Below, piece after piece: positions 33,955 to 41,955 of a stretch of 43,905 nucleotides of DNA. The stretch's first letter is position 1, and each line of letters starts with the position of its first letter. The notes under the pieces were generated by a model. That model saw only the letters and a program-made list of their open reading frames with translations, was not told the origin of the DNA and ran no database searches. A program made the position numbers and the translations under genes. Source of the DNA: CAZHEV01 sp964531335 [NCBI: uncultured bacterium] (GTDB lineage Bacteria; Eisenbacteria; RBG-16-71-46; CAZHEV01); NCBI GenBank assembly GCA_964531335.1, contig CAZHEV010000019.1:1-43905 (forward strand), given 5' to 3'.

Positions 33955-35646
33955 ATGAGAATCTTGCTCTATAGCCCGGACAATGGGGTATCGCGAGGCT
34001 TCGTGCCTCATCTTTGGATGTTCCTCCTGGAATCGCTGACGCCGCCCGGCCACGAGGTGCTGCTGGTCGACGGAAATGCGCGCGCTATGGATGAGGGGCA
34101 ACTGGCGCGGTTCGCCCGCCGCCAAGGGGTCGGGCTTGTGGGCATCGGGTCGATGACCAGGATGATCGCCAAGGCCTATCGCATGGCCGACGCCCTGCGC
34201 GAGGAAGGCATACCTGTGGTGATCGGAGGCCCCCATGTCACCGAAGTGCCCGATGAGGCGCTGGGCCGGAACGGCGGTACGCGCCATGCCGATGCCGTGG
34301 CCGTCGGTGAAGCCGATGAGACGTGGTCACGCATCGTCGAGGACGCCGCGAAGGGTGAGCTCGAGGATGTCTATCAACAGAAACCCGGCTCAAACGAAGA
34401 CATCGGTAAACCGGACTTGGGCTCTTACCCGGATATTCCCTGGGATAAGATGGACCTTGCGCAGTTCAACCATATACCGCGATTCATGGCCCCGTTGATG
34501 CAGCGCATAGGGGGCGGATGGAGGTCGTTTCATCTCATTCCGCTTGAAACCGGACGTGGCTGTCCTTATGGCTGTGAGTTCTGCACCGTCACCGGCTTTT
34601 TCGGCAGCACGATACGCTTTCGCACCAATGAGAGCGTCGTGAGCGAGCTACTGCGCCTAAAGGCGCGTGCCCGGCGGGAGCGCGGACAAGTCGGCGTCTT
34701 CTTCGTAGATGACAACCTCGCCATCAATATCAAACGGACTAAGTCCCTGCTGCGTGACATCATCTCGGCGAATGCGCAGATACCTTGGGTCGGACAGATC
34801 AGCGCAAACCTGTTATGCGATGAGGAATTGCTCGATCTGATCCAAGAGTCCGGCGGCATGTGGATATTCATCGGCATGGAATCGGTCGATCCGGTGAATC
34901 TCGCCGACGTGAAGAAGGGGTTCAGCAGGCCGAGCGAGTATCAGGATGTACTCGAAAGATTGGCCCGCCGTAACATCTACGCGATCACCTCCTTCATCTT
35001 CGGCATGGACAACGATAGCCCGGGGGTGGCCGATAGGACGCTGAGGGAGATTGGAAGCTGGCCTCCGGGGCTGCCCGTCTTCGGCCAGCTCACTCCGTTT
35101 CCCGCGACGCCGCTCTACGAGCGGTTGGAGAAGGCCGGAAGGCTCGAGCGCCCGAGGCACTGGATGGAATTCGCGCCCTTCGAGATGGCCCACGAGCCTC
35201 TGAGGATTACGATTCCCGAAGTGAGAGTGGAGATAGAACGCGCGTGGGCTTCGTCGTACAACCCCGAGAGAAACGCCGAAGCGCTTGCTTCGATTTCCGA
35301 TAAGCCGGTGGGGTACCGGATCTATCACCTTGTAGCGCGGCTTCTCTTTCGCTGTATTTACTTTCCACAGACGGGAAGGTTATCATGGGCGAGGACGTTT
35401 TTTCAGAACCGTCGCGCTATCTGCGGCGTCGTCAAAGACGCGGTGGCGACCTGGGGCCCGCGGTGGATCCCACGGCGCGGGAGTCATGATAGAAGGGGCC
35501 GGGAGGCGGAAAGAGCGCCGCGCGCGGCCTCTATGGAGATGGAATATGAACAAGGAAGGGACATCGATCCTGCCCGGGGCGAGCCGCGCCCTGGTGGTCG
35601 TGAACCCCGCCGCGGGCAGGAAGAACACAGCGGAAACCGTCTCTGA
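33955..35646 (+). CDS. B12-binding-like radical SAM protein
   Basis: A 563-residue radical SAM enzyme of the group with an N-terminal cobalamin-binding-like domain. Residues 1-135 form the Rossmann-type domain (VVIGGPHVTEVPDEAL), but the DxHxxG cobalamin ligand motif is not seen (VDGNARAMDE). The iron-sulfur motif is CPYGCEFC with Cys203, Cys207 and Cys210. FVDDNLAINIKRTKSLLRD and GMWIFIGMESVDPVNLADVK are shared with the large BchE/HpnJ/MiaB-like set. The substrate is unknown. ATG 33955 has AAGGGA upstream. The last 50 or so residues are low-complexity and basic and overlap the next gene by 101 bases in another frame, so the true C-terminus may have been extended by loss of a stop. Confidence 0.85.
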   Translation: MRILLYSPDNGVSRGFVPHLWMFLLESLTPPGHEVLLVDGNARAMDEGQLARFARRQGVGLVGIGSMTRMIAKAYRMADALREEGIPVVIGGPHVTEVPDEALGRNGGTRHADAVAVGEADETWSRIVEDAAKGELEDVYQQKPGSNEDIGKPDLGSYPDIPWDKMDLAQFNHIPRFMAPLMQRIGGGWRSFHLIPLETGRGCPYGCEFCTVTGFFGSTIRFRTNESVVSELLRLKARARRERGQVGVFFVDDNLAINIKRTKSLLRDIISANAQIPWVGQISANLLCDEELLDLIQESGGMWIFIGMESVDPVNLADVKKGFSRPSEYQDVLERLARRNIYAITSFIFGMDNDSPGVADRTLREIGSWPPGLPVFGQLTPFPATPLYERLEKAGRLERPRHWMEFAPFEMAHEPLRITIPEVRVEIERAWASSYNPERNAEALASISDKPVGYRIYHLVARLLFRCIYFPQTGRLSWARTFFQNRRAICGVVKDAVATWGPRWIPRRGSHDRRGREAERAPRAASMEMEYEQGRDIDPARGEPRPGGREPRRGQEEHSGNRL

Positions 35647-36496
35647 GGTTCAAGAGGCTCTTGGACGGTTCTCGCTGACCTCTGAGGTCCACGAGACCAA
35701 GGGAGCGGGCGATGCCGCCCGCGGGGCGGAGCGGGCCGCGGACTCGGGCTTCGACCTTCTTGTCGCGGTCGGAGGCGACGGCACCATCGCCGAGGCCGCC
35801 GGGGGCCTGGTGAGCTCCAAAGCTTCCCTCCCGCTTCTGATTGTTCCCAGAGGCACCGCGAACGTGGCGTCCTTGATAATGGGTATCCCTCGCAATCCCG
35901 GAAAGGCGATCGAGTTGCTCGCGGACGGCGCGGTGCATCGCTTCGACATGGGATACCTCCCTCGCTGGGACAGGTACTTCCTGCTGACTGTAGCCGTCGG
36001 CTTTCCGGCCGATAGCATGGAGGAAGCCCCGAGATCCCTCAAAGAGAAACTGGGCATGGGAGCTTATTTGTGGGGGGCGGTGCAGACTTTCTGGAAGCCG
36101 GAGACCGCGCGCTTCGAGTTTGTGTTAGACGGGGAAAGACGGGAGATCACCGGCCACTCGGTGTTGGTAAACAACATGAGTAGAGTGAGGGCGATGGGAA
36201 TCGAGCTTGCTCCACTAGTATATCCCGACGATGGGAAGCTGGACGTATACGTCGGGGAAGGCGATTCCCCGGTCGAGTTCCTCGGTGGCATCCTGGAGTT
36301 TCTAGCCGGGGAAGGAGAAGGGCGCAATGTGTCGCATTTCGCCGTCCGCAAGGTCGAGATCAGCTCGGAGCCGACGCTCAGGGTTCAGGCGGACGGCGAT
36401 GTGCTGGGGGACACTCCCGTGGAGATAGAGATCCGGGAGAAGGCGCTTTCCCTGGTGGTCCCGGCCTCATATGATCGATCCGCGGACGGAGAGTAG
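35546..36496 (+). CDS. Diacylglycerol/lipid kinase-like protein (YegS/BmrU)
   Basis: A 316-residue lipid kinase-like protein. ALVVVNPAAGRK near the N-terminus, the nucleotide-binding VAVGGDGTIAEAAGGL, and VPRGTANVASLIMGIP followed by a second beta-rich domain (RVQADGDVLGDTPVEIEI) define the DAGK-catalytic family, which phosphorylates diacylglycerol, ceramide or sphingoid bases. ATG 35546 has GGAG seven bases upstream; ATG 35486 in frame has poor spacing. It overlaps the radical SAM frame. Gene order suggests a shared lipid-related task, which is not proven. Confidence 0.88.
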   Translation: MNKEGTSILPGASRALVVVNPAAGRKNTAETVSEVQEALGRFSLTSEVHETKGAGDAARGAERAADSGFDLLVAVGGDGTIAEAAGGLVSSKASLPLLIVPRGTANVASLIMGIPRNPGKAIELLADGAVHRFDMGYLPRWDRYFLLTVAVGFPADSMEEAPRSLKEKLGMGAYLWGAVQTFWKPETARFEFVLDGERREITGHSVLVNNMSRVRAMGIELAPLVYPDDGKLDVYVGEGDSPVEFLGGILEFLAGEGEGRNVSHFAVRKVEISSEPTLRVQADGDVLGDTPVEIEIREKALSLVVPASYDRSADGE

Positions 36497-36538
36497 AGCC
36501 GTCATCGTAATGTCGAGAGGTTCCGCCGGTAAGGCAAG

Positions 36539-36877
36539 ATGTGCTCGATTGATCCGAAAGAGGGCCTGAGCGGGAGCCTGATCGGAGAGATCCAGATCAT
36601 TCTCGCCGAGAAAAGAACGTCCCTGTCCTTTCTGCGCACGGGGATCGCGCTGCTCGCGCTGCCTCTTTCCTTGTTGAGTATTCTGATCGTCACGTCGAAG
36701 TACTACGATTTCGCCCAGGTAATCCACCTGGTGATTCCGTTGTTGGTCCTGTGTACGCTGCTGGTGGTGCTGGGGTTCTACCTCGTCGTCCGTGCAGTGA
36801 TGCGCGTTCGACACTACGACCGTATCATAGCCGGGATAAAGCGGGAGCACGGGGCCTTGAAGGAGTTTCTCGACTGA
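36539..36877 (+). CDS. DUF202-like membrane protein
   Basis: A 112-residue protein with the start of a DUF202/YidH-type domain: AEKRTSLSFLRTGIALLALP, then two hydrophobic helices (about 34-52 and 62-88) and a charged tail, RIIAGIKREHGALKEFLD. Function of the family is unknown. ATG 36539 has AAGGCAAG upstream, 42 bases after the lipid kinase. The last 53 bases of the gene plus three more are repeated exactly at 41890-41945. Confidence 0.75.
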   Translation: MCSIDPKEGLSGSLIGEIQIILAEKRTSLSFLRTGIALLALPLSLLSILIVTSKYYDFAQVIHLVIPLLVLCTLLVVLGFYLVVRAVMRVRHYDRIIAGIKREHGALKEFLD

Positions 36878-36880
36878 AGG
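36825..36880 (+). repeat. Left copy of a 56-bp perfect direct repeat
   Basis: Begins TCATAGCCGGGATAAAGCGG and ends TTTCTCGACTGAAGG. It covers the 3' end and stop of the DUF202-like gene. Identical to 41890-41945, 5065 bases away. The bases beyond each end differ between copies. Confidence 0.97.
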
Positions 36881-37114
36881 GCCCCATGGTGGGGGGAGAA
36901 ACCCGGAGCGTAGGTCGAACGGGAACGAGTCACTTAAAGTCACTTCCTCCAACGCGTTAGCCTACAACGAGATGTAGTTTCTTCCTTGACAGGAAAGTCC
37001 GGATTCCACAATAGTGTGAGTGGAGCCACATCGGGACAGCTAGCATCTGAGGTCAGACGTGTAGTCTAACCTCTTGCATCGCGGAAAAAATGCGAACTCG
37101 CGAGGGTACCCCTC

Positions 37115-37333
37115 ATGCTCTTGATCGCGTTGTCCTCCGTCCCTTGTGTGCTCTGCGAGCTGCGAGAAGATGCTTCATTGCACCTCTGTCACACGGCTTC
37201 GAAGACATTCGTAGCCGAGAATCTCCGAAGTGACAAGATAGTGGTCCCCGGAGGCCACACCCTCGCCTCCCATGACCGAAGAGTCTACATCGGGCGACTT
37301 ACAGGAATCAACGCGCATGGGAGGCAAGAATGA
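37115..37333 (+). CDS. Small hypothetical protein before the redoxin
   Basis: A 72-residue ORF whose stop overlaps the redoxin start by four bases (ATGA), which favours a real, coupled gene. It has a hydrophobic start (MLLIALSSVPCVLCEL) with a CVLC pair. The frame is open back to 37070. The start lacks a clear ribosome site. No family recognised; it may be the end of a longer decayed gene. Confidence 0.3.
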   Translation: MLLIALSSVPCVLCELREDASLHLCHTASKTFVAENLRSDKIVVPGGHTLASHDRRVYIGRLTGINAHGRQE

Positions 37334-37899
37334 CCTGTGCTCGGAAGCTCCAAGTAGCCGTTGCTTTCGCCCTGGGCTTGATCCTGCCTTCAGCAGTCAC
37401 TGTCTGGTTCTTTAGAGCGACAGTGGTCGATGTGCCATGCATCATCGGGAAAGACGCTCCGCGTTTCAACGTAACATCCATCTCGGGAGATACCTACAGC
37501 ATCGAGACATGCACGGGAAAAAGAACGGTCTTGATCTTCGTGGATCTCGATTGCCCAGCGTGCCTCAGGGAGCTTGTCAGTCTGGACAAGCTCAACAGAG
37601 AACTCACGGGATCTGACCTTCAGATATTGGCTGTTTCGGGAAGCAGTCGTGAGCGAACCCTCAGCTTCGCCCGGGATTGCACCTTGTCATTCCCCTTAGC
37701 CATGGACTCCGGCTCCATGGCCCGCGACTACGTGGTCAGGGCAGAGCCCACAATCATCTTCTTGGACGAGGGGAATGTCGTACGTTTTCAAAGGGACGGC
37801 TCAGTGCCCATTGTCGTGATGCGTCGTCTAATCTCCGAATTTGCTCTTGAGGGCAAGATAGCTCTTGAGGGGTTTGTGGATGCAGAGATTGGTGAGTGA
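37330..37899 (+). CDS. Membrane-anchored thioredoxin-like protein
   Basis: A 189-residue protein: an N-terminal membrane anchor at about 8-30 and a thioredoxin/redoxin domain facing the periplasm. The active site is DLDCPACLREL (Cys75, Cys78), and the cis-Pro loop is probably VRAEPTIIFLD. Such proteins reduce or form disulfides, and redoxins occur beside bacteriocin and peptide export genes. The next gene encodes a secreted peptide with four Cys, so a disulfide role for that peptide is likely. ATG 37330 has GGGAGGCAAGA upstream. Confidence 0.82.
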   Translation: MTCARKLQVAVAFALGLILPSAVTVWFFRATVVDVPCIIGKDAPRFNVTSISGDTYSIETCTGKRTVLIFVDLDCPACLRELVSLDKLNRELTGSDLQILAVSGSSRERTLSFARDCTLSFPLAMDSGSMARDYVVRAEPTIIFLDEGNVVRFQRDGSVPIVVMRRLISEFALEGKIALEGFVDAEIGE

Positions 37900-38035
37900 G
37901 CGAAGTTGCACTCGGCGTCAGGTCGACGGCGCCGCCGAAGGAGTGTCTTGGAGCATAGGGAGGAGGTGGTGAGCTGAGGATATAGAAATCCAATATGGAG
38001 CCAAGATGGATCATCGCCACAGAAGGAGACCGACC

Positions 38036-38344
38036 ATGCGCAGGTCACTATCTGTTGCGTTGGTGATAAGTCTGCTCGCCACCATTGTGGTTCCGGTCTG
38101 GGCGTTGCAGCCGGCGCCACAGAGCCATGCAACGTCGATCGGTATCGCCCATGAGGCTGATCATGGTTTCAAAGACTGGTGGCGCCGGAGTCGGGTCGTA
38201 AGGCTTGTCGGTCAGGGATGCGCCTTGTACGGCGCCGCCGCCTTGGTTAGCGGGGGACTGGCATGCACCGGTCCGGGAGCTTGGATTTGCGGTACCTGTG
38301 CCGTGTATGCGGTGATTGAAGTCGTCGTAGGCGGGACGGACTAG
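38036..38344 (+). CDS. Secreted Cys-containing peptide, bacteriocin-like precursor
   Basis: A 102-residue precursor. Residues 1-23 are a clear Sec signal peptide (MRRSLSVALVISLLATIVV, cleavage after VWA). A hydrophilic linker (to about 55) is followed by a hydrophobic Gly/Ala-rich core with four Cys at 62, 77, 85 and 88 (QGCALYGAAALVSGGLAC, WICGTC). Such a core resembles hydrophobic disulfide-bonded bacteriocins such as the halocin C8 type in style, but I cannot claim homology. Redoxin upstream and ABC permeases downstream fit maturation and export or self-protection. ATG 38036 has GGAG eight bases upstream; ATG 38006 in frame would spoil the signal peptide. Confidence 0.6.
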   Translation: MRRSLSVALVISLLATIVVPVWALQPAPQSHATSIGIAHEADHGFKDWWRRSRVVRLVGQGCALYGAAALVSGGLACTGPGAWICGTCAVYAVIEVVVGGTD

Positions 38345-38382
38345 GATCTCTTGTCAAGACCGATACCGCGATTATAGACCGG

Positions 38383-39195
38383 GTGAACAAGATAGACATC
38401 GGAGAGAATGTGAGCGGCGCGAACCTGCTCAGGTTGGTTACGAATGAATGGTTGCAGGAGGTGTCGAGCAAGATCCGCTTGGGATACTATGCCGGCGTGG
38501 CTCTGTTGACGGTCGTCTATATGACAGGATCGCTGGCTCTCCCTGTTTACAGGGAGCAGTACGTGGCCTCCGAGCTTTACCAGTCTTTGGCCGACCGGTT
38601 TCCCGGCTACGACGATTTGACCCTCGTACGCATGGCCCTCACGGACACGCTCTTCCCCGCGCTTTTGACCATTCTTGCGGCGCTGTGGCCGGGATCTCTG
38701 ACAACAATGTCTCTGACGGAGGAGAAGGACAAGAAAACGCTGGAGTGCCTCTTGCTGGCCCCGACGTCCGAAAAGGAGGTGCTCATTGCGAAATCGACAG
38801 CCGCGGCGCTTCCTGCCGTCGCGATGACATGGCTGGCCTACGGAACCACGGTCCTGGCCGCCGCCGGACTCATGTCAGGGGAAATAGCGATCCACCTATT
38901 GAACCCGAGGCTTATATTGGTCGCGTTTTTTTCTGTTCCGGCGTTGGCGGTGTTGTCGGCGCTCGGCGGGATGGTCGTATCACTAAGCGTAGTGGACAGC
39001 AAGACCGCACTAGGTCTCGGATTATTGCCCGGTTCGATCGGTTTCGTCTGTTTCGTGCTTGTGTGGCTCACCAATCTCACTTTTTCGACTACTTACGTGC
39101 TCATTGTGACGCTGCTCATCGCCGGGATGGGCGTGCTCATGTTGGGAATATGTGTGTCGCTGTTCGACCGGGAGAAGGTGACTCTGGGTCTTTAG
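38383..39195 (+). CDS. ABC-2 type permease
   Basis: A 270-residue membrane protein with six predicted helices and the layout of ABC-2 permeases: N-terminal helix (YYAGVALLTVVYMTGSLALP), periplasmic loop, and the cytoplasmic segment SLTEEKDKKTLECLLLAPTS, the E-x-G/K-T-LE-LL-PxS signature of NatB/CcmB-like exporters. It pairs with the ATPase at 40898. A similar gene follows at 39357, so the transporter may be a heterodimer. GTG 38383 start. Confidence 0.8.
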   Translation: MNKIDIGENVSGANLLRLVTNEWLQEVSSKIRLGYYAGVALLTVVYMTGSLALPVYREQYVASELYQSLADRFPGYDDLTLVRMALTDTLFPALLTILAALWPGSLTTMSLTEEKDKKTLECLLLAPTSEKEVLIAKSTAAALPAVAMTWLAYGTTVLAAAGLMSGEIAIHLLNPRLILVAFFSVPALAVLSALGGMVVSLSVVDSKTALGLGLLPGSIGFVCFVLVWLTNLTFSTTYVLIVTLLIAGMGVLMLGICVSLFDREKVTLGL

Positions 39196-39356
39196 CGACG
39201 CGACTGGACCGGCTTTTGCGGCCGGCCTGCAAAGATCCCGGGTGGAGACGCCCCCGGATGCGGAAGCTCGACGCCACGACTAGTCAAAGCCCCGGCCCCA
39301 AGGCCTGCGGGAATCGATAGAGGCAGACGATCGAGTTAGTCAACACGGAGGCTTCT

Positions 39357-40139
39357 GTGAACTGGTACAGCGTAGCAGGATTGTTCAGGCATGAGTTGGT
39401 GCAGTATATGGCCAATAAGAAGCAGTTGAGCTCGCTGGTAGTTGGCGCCCTCATCCTTCTGATGAGTTCGGGCCTCGCGCTATCCGCAGTGATTGCCGAA
39501 CACGAGTACCTGCAATCGTCGCCTGGTTCGCCAAGCGAAGGATCTCAGGGCTATGTCGACGAAGCCGTCCCATTTAGAGAGGCAGGGAAGGTCCTTCTGT
39601 CATTTGCAGTCTTGTTCGTCTGCGGGGTGGCACCTGTAACCCTTGGGGCGGCATCGATTGTCGGCGAGAAGGAGCACAGGACCCTGGAGTCTCTACACCT
39701 GCTGCCGATTTCCGATGAAGAGATATTGTTGGGAAAGGCGGTTCCGGCGATGCTATTGCCTGTCGTAGCCTGTTGGCTCTGCTGTATTGTTGTCCTGATT
39801 TCCATTCTGTTCCTACTGCCGTCTCAATCGTGGCACCTTCTTCTGAGCGGCGAGCTTGCAGCGACGATACTGTTGACGGCTCCTGCGGTTGCGGCCATGT
39901 CCGTTCTGTGGGGGATCATACCTTCCGTGCTGGTTGTTGACATCAAGTCGACAGAGCGGCTCTGCATCTTGCCCGCTCTCGGGCTGATGGCGGCATTTCT
40001 TGCGCTATATGCGAAAGTAGTGATCATCGAAGAGCGGTCTGTTCTTTTAGTCACTTTGTGCCTAGTGGCGTTTGACGTGCTTCTCTTCAGCATCGCTATG
40101 CGATTGTTCAACAGGGAGCGATTACTGCTGAGGTACTAG
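39357..40139 (+). CDS. ABC-2 type permease, second subunit
   Basis: A 260-residue membrane protein of the same plan as the gene at 38383. Signature VGEKEHRTLESLHLLPISDE in the cytoplasmic loop, then three or four helices and the ending RLFNRERLLLRY, which parallels SLFDREKVTLGL of the first subunit. This likeness suggests an ancient duplication. GTG 39357 has GGAGG five bases upstream. The stop is one base before the next start. Confidence 0.8.
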   Translation: MNWYSVAGLFRHELVQYMANKKQLSSLVVGALILLMSSGLALSAVIAEHEYLQSSPGSPSEGSQGYVDEAVPFREAGKVLLSFAVLFVCGVAPVTLGAASIVGEKEHRTLESLHLLPISDEEILLGKAVPAMLLPVVACWLCCIVVLISILFLLPSQSWHLLLSGELAATILLTAPAVAAMSVLWGIIPSVLVVDIKSTERLCILPALGLMAAFLALYAKVVIIEERSVLLVTLCLVAFDVLLFSIAMRLFNRERLLLRY

Positions 40140-40140
40140 T

Positions 40141-40869
40141 GTGGCAGCCTTTCCGCGGGTTTTAGTTATGCGGCTGCGGTTACCGAATCTGGTTGGGGTG
40201 ATAGTCGAGCCCGGAGAGACTTTTCATCGCCTAAGAGCGGCACCTTCTTTGATGAATCCGTTTGCGGTCTTGGGCATGGGTAGCGTCTGTGCCTCTTGGC
40301 TCTATTCTCGGATCGAGCTTGGGGTAATCGAATCCTCCTCGCTTGAGACGCTTGACCCTGCAACCGCTGACCGATTGATAGCATTTCTCAAGCTGGCCAA
40401 TGCAGCGATTCTGGGCTTGTCACCTGTGGTGATGCTCGTGAAGTGGCTGTTTGCGGCTGGCATCCTGTACTGGCTATTGGTCCTTGTAAGAGACGATGTC
40501 AGGTTCAGATCGGTCTTATCCGTGACGGCTCACTGTTGGATCGTGACTTTGCTCGGGGAGTACATGAACGTGGTAATTCTCCATTTGAAGAGACTCTTTG
40601 CCGGCGGTCTGCCGGGCGATCCCAATGTTGTGCTCGGCCTCGACATACTGCTGGGAGAGTCCGACGGGATCGTTCTGGGGACCTTCTTCGAGAACATAAC
40701 GGTGTTTTCCATCTGGTATACTTGCCTCATGATCTTGGGGCTTTCGATCGTCGCCGGGGTCAGCAAGCGGCAGGCGGCGTTTGCAGTGGTATTCTTGTGG
40801 TTATTGGCGACCGGGTGGAAGGCCATGTTTGCTATTCTTGAGACGAAGACGCCTGCCTGGGGGGCATGA
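40141..40869 (+). CDS. Yip1-like membrane protein
   Basis: A 242-residue protein with five or so hydrophobic helices after the amphipathic start VGVIVEPGETFHRLRAAPS, a form typical of Yip1-domain proteins. Some are found with ABC-2 exporters, with unknown role. It sits tightly between the permease (one-base gap) and the ATPase genes, so it may be an accessory or immunity part of the export system. GTG 40141 start. Confidence 0.6.
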   Translation: MAAFPRVLVMRLRLPNLVGVIVEPGETFHRLRAAPSLMNPFAVLGMGSVCASWLYSRIELGVIESSSLETLDPATADRLIAFLKLANAAILGLSPVVMLVKWLFAAGILYWLLVLVRDDVRFRSVLSVTAHCWIVTLLGEYMNVVILHLKRLFAGGLPGDPNVVLGLDILLGESDGIVLGTFFENITVFSIWYTCLMILGLSIVAGVSKRQAAFAVVFLWLLATGWKAMFAILETKTPAWGA

Positions 40870-40897
40870 GCCGCCCGATCAGCAAGGAGCACGGCGA

Positions 40898-41632
40898 ATG
40901 GCAGAGACTATGGTGTGCGCGGATTCGCTGAGAAAGAATTACGGTCGCATCCAAGCCCTCAAAGGGATCTCCTTCGATCTGGGATCGGGGGAGATCGTCG
41001 GGCTCATAGGGCCCAACGGGGCCGGCAAGACGACCATAGTCAGGTTGATAAGCACTTTGCTTAGGCCCAGCTCGGGTACCGTGACCGTGTGCGGTTTGGA
41101 CGTGGCAGAGAGGCCGAAGGAGGTGCGCAGAGTAATTGGTGTATTCCCCGAGATTGCGGGTCTTTACGAGCGGCTCACGGTATATCAAAATCTGAGGTTC
41201 TATGCCTCATTCTATGGCATTGAGGATCGAGATGCGCGAATCCTCGGCTACCTGGAAAGATTCGATCTCGTCGACAAGCGAAATGTGGCCGTCGGGAAAC
41301 TCTCAAGGGGGATGAAGGAGAAGATCGTATTCATAAGAACCGTCATACACGATCCTAAGGTGATTTTGCTCGACGAGCCCCTGACCGGGCTTGACCCGGA
41401 CTCGAGAATAACGCTTAAGGAACTCCTGACCAGCTTCGCTGATTCCGGCAAATGTATACTGCTGAGCAGCCATACGCTCTCAGAGGTGGAGAGTATTTGC
41501 GACAGGGTGATTCTCATCGATGCGGGAATAATCTTGGCAGACGACCGCATTGCAGCTCTCAAGGGGAGCGTAGAGACCGGTGAGCTTCCGACATTGGAGG
41601 AAGTATACCGCATTCTCAGACGGACGAGATGA
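40898..41632 (+). CDS. ABC exporter ATPase (NatA/CcmA type)
   Basis: A 244-residue ABC ATPase. Walker A GPNGAGKTT at 38-46, signature LSRGMKEK from 135 (Arg in place of the usual Gly), Walker B VILLDEPLTGLDPDS near 155, and switch His in LLSSHTLSEVE. The NatA-like pattern matches partners of ABC-2 permeases, here the two genes upstream. Its substrate may be the bacteriocin-like peptide or a toxin to be expelled. ATG 40898 has AAGGAG eight bases upstream. The stop overlaps another start (ATGA at 41629-41632). Confidence 0.9.
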   Translation: MAETMVCADSLRKNYGRIQALKGISFDLGSGEIVGLIGPNGAGKTTIVRLISTLLRPSSGTVTVCGLDVAERPKEVRRVIGVFPEIAGLYERLTVYQNLRFYASFYGIEDRDARILGYLERFDLVDKRNVAVGKLSRGMKEKIVFIRTVIHDPKVILLDEPLTGLDPDSRITLKELLTSFADSGKCILLSSHTLSEVESICDRVILIDAGIILADDRIAALKGSVETGELPTLEEVYRILRRTR

Positions 41633-41775
41633 AGAGGGACTCATTGTCCACTTCTCTCCGGGACAGTCTCCGCAGAAAAGGGCGCGAGACCATCCTTCTC
41701 CGGCGGTACTGCCCGGTTGGTCCTCCATCTCACTCCACATTGTGGGACAAGAACAAAGGAAATGCCTCAAGCTGA
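41629..41775 (+). CDS. Small ORF coupled to the ATPase gene
   Basis: Starts in an ATGA overlap with the ATPase stop and encodes 48 residues rich in Arg and Ser (MKRDSLSTSLRDSLRRKGRE). No family. The position favours translation, but a decayed next gene of the operon is as likely. Confidence 0.25.
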   Translation: MKRDSLSTSLRDSLRRKGRETILLRRYCPVGPPSHSTLWDKNKGNASS

Positions 41776-41895
41776 ATGCTCGAGAAATCCCTTGTTGGCG
41801 CTATTCTCGGGAGCTTCAAAGTGACCCTTGAGGAATCGGGCAACCCGGTGTACTATCCTTTTCTATATTGGCTTACGCCGATTACGTGCTCATAG
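41776..41895 (+). pseudogene. ORF cut off at the right repeat
   Basis: ATG 41776 follows the previous stop directly. Its 39 codons (MLEKSLVGAILGSFKVTLEE and on to YYPFLYW) end at a TAG formed inside the first bases of the right 56-bp repeat. It looks like the beginning of an island gene cut by the junction. No family recognised. Confidence 0.3.
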
Positions 41896-41945
41896 CCGGG
41901 ATAAAGCGGGAGCACGGGGCCTTGAAGGAGTTTCTCGACTGAAGG
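41890..41945 (+). repeat. Right copy of the 56-bp perfect direct repeat
   Basis: Identical to 36825-36880. Here it is only the 3' tail of the DUF202-like gene, with no gene body before it. Ten bases after it is the symporter start. Confidence 0.97.
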
Positions 41946-41955
41946 ACGTGAAGAT

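Larger units (their letters stand above)
36881..41945. mobile_element. About 5.06-kb inserted island bounded by direct repeats
   Basis: Defined by the 56-bp direct repeat: one unit from 36881 to the end of the right copy. Removing it by recombination between copies leaves the DUF202-like gene intact and followed 15 bases later by the symporter ATG at 41956. The right-hand copy truncates a small ORF. Genes inside have less GC-biased third positions than their neighbours. No integrase, transposase or terminal inverted repeat is present, so mobilisation would need another element, or the repeat arose by homologous or illegitimate recombination. Confidence 0.65.

Noticed and set aside
36881-36960. 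GTCACTT direct repeat (GTCACTT-AAA-GTCACTT) as an integrase arm site
   Set aside because: A single short repeat near 36930 with no recombinase gene in the window; not enough to call.
36986-37014. TTGACA box as promoter of the island genes
   Set aside because: The perfect -35 has only CAATAG at the right distance, a poor -10 box. It may still act with an activator, but is not supportable as a feature.
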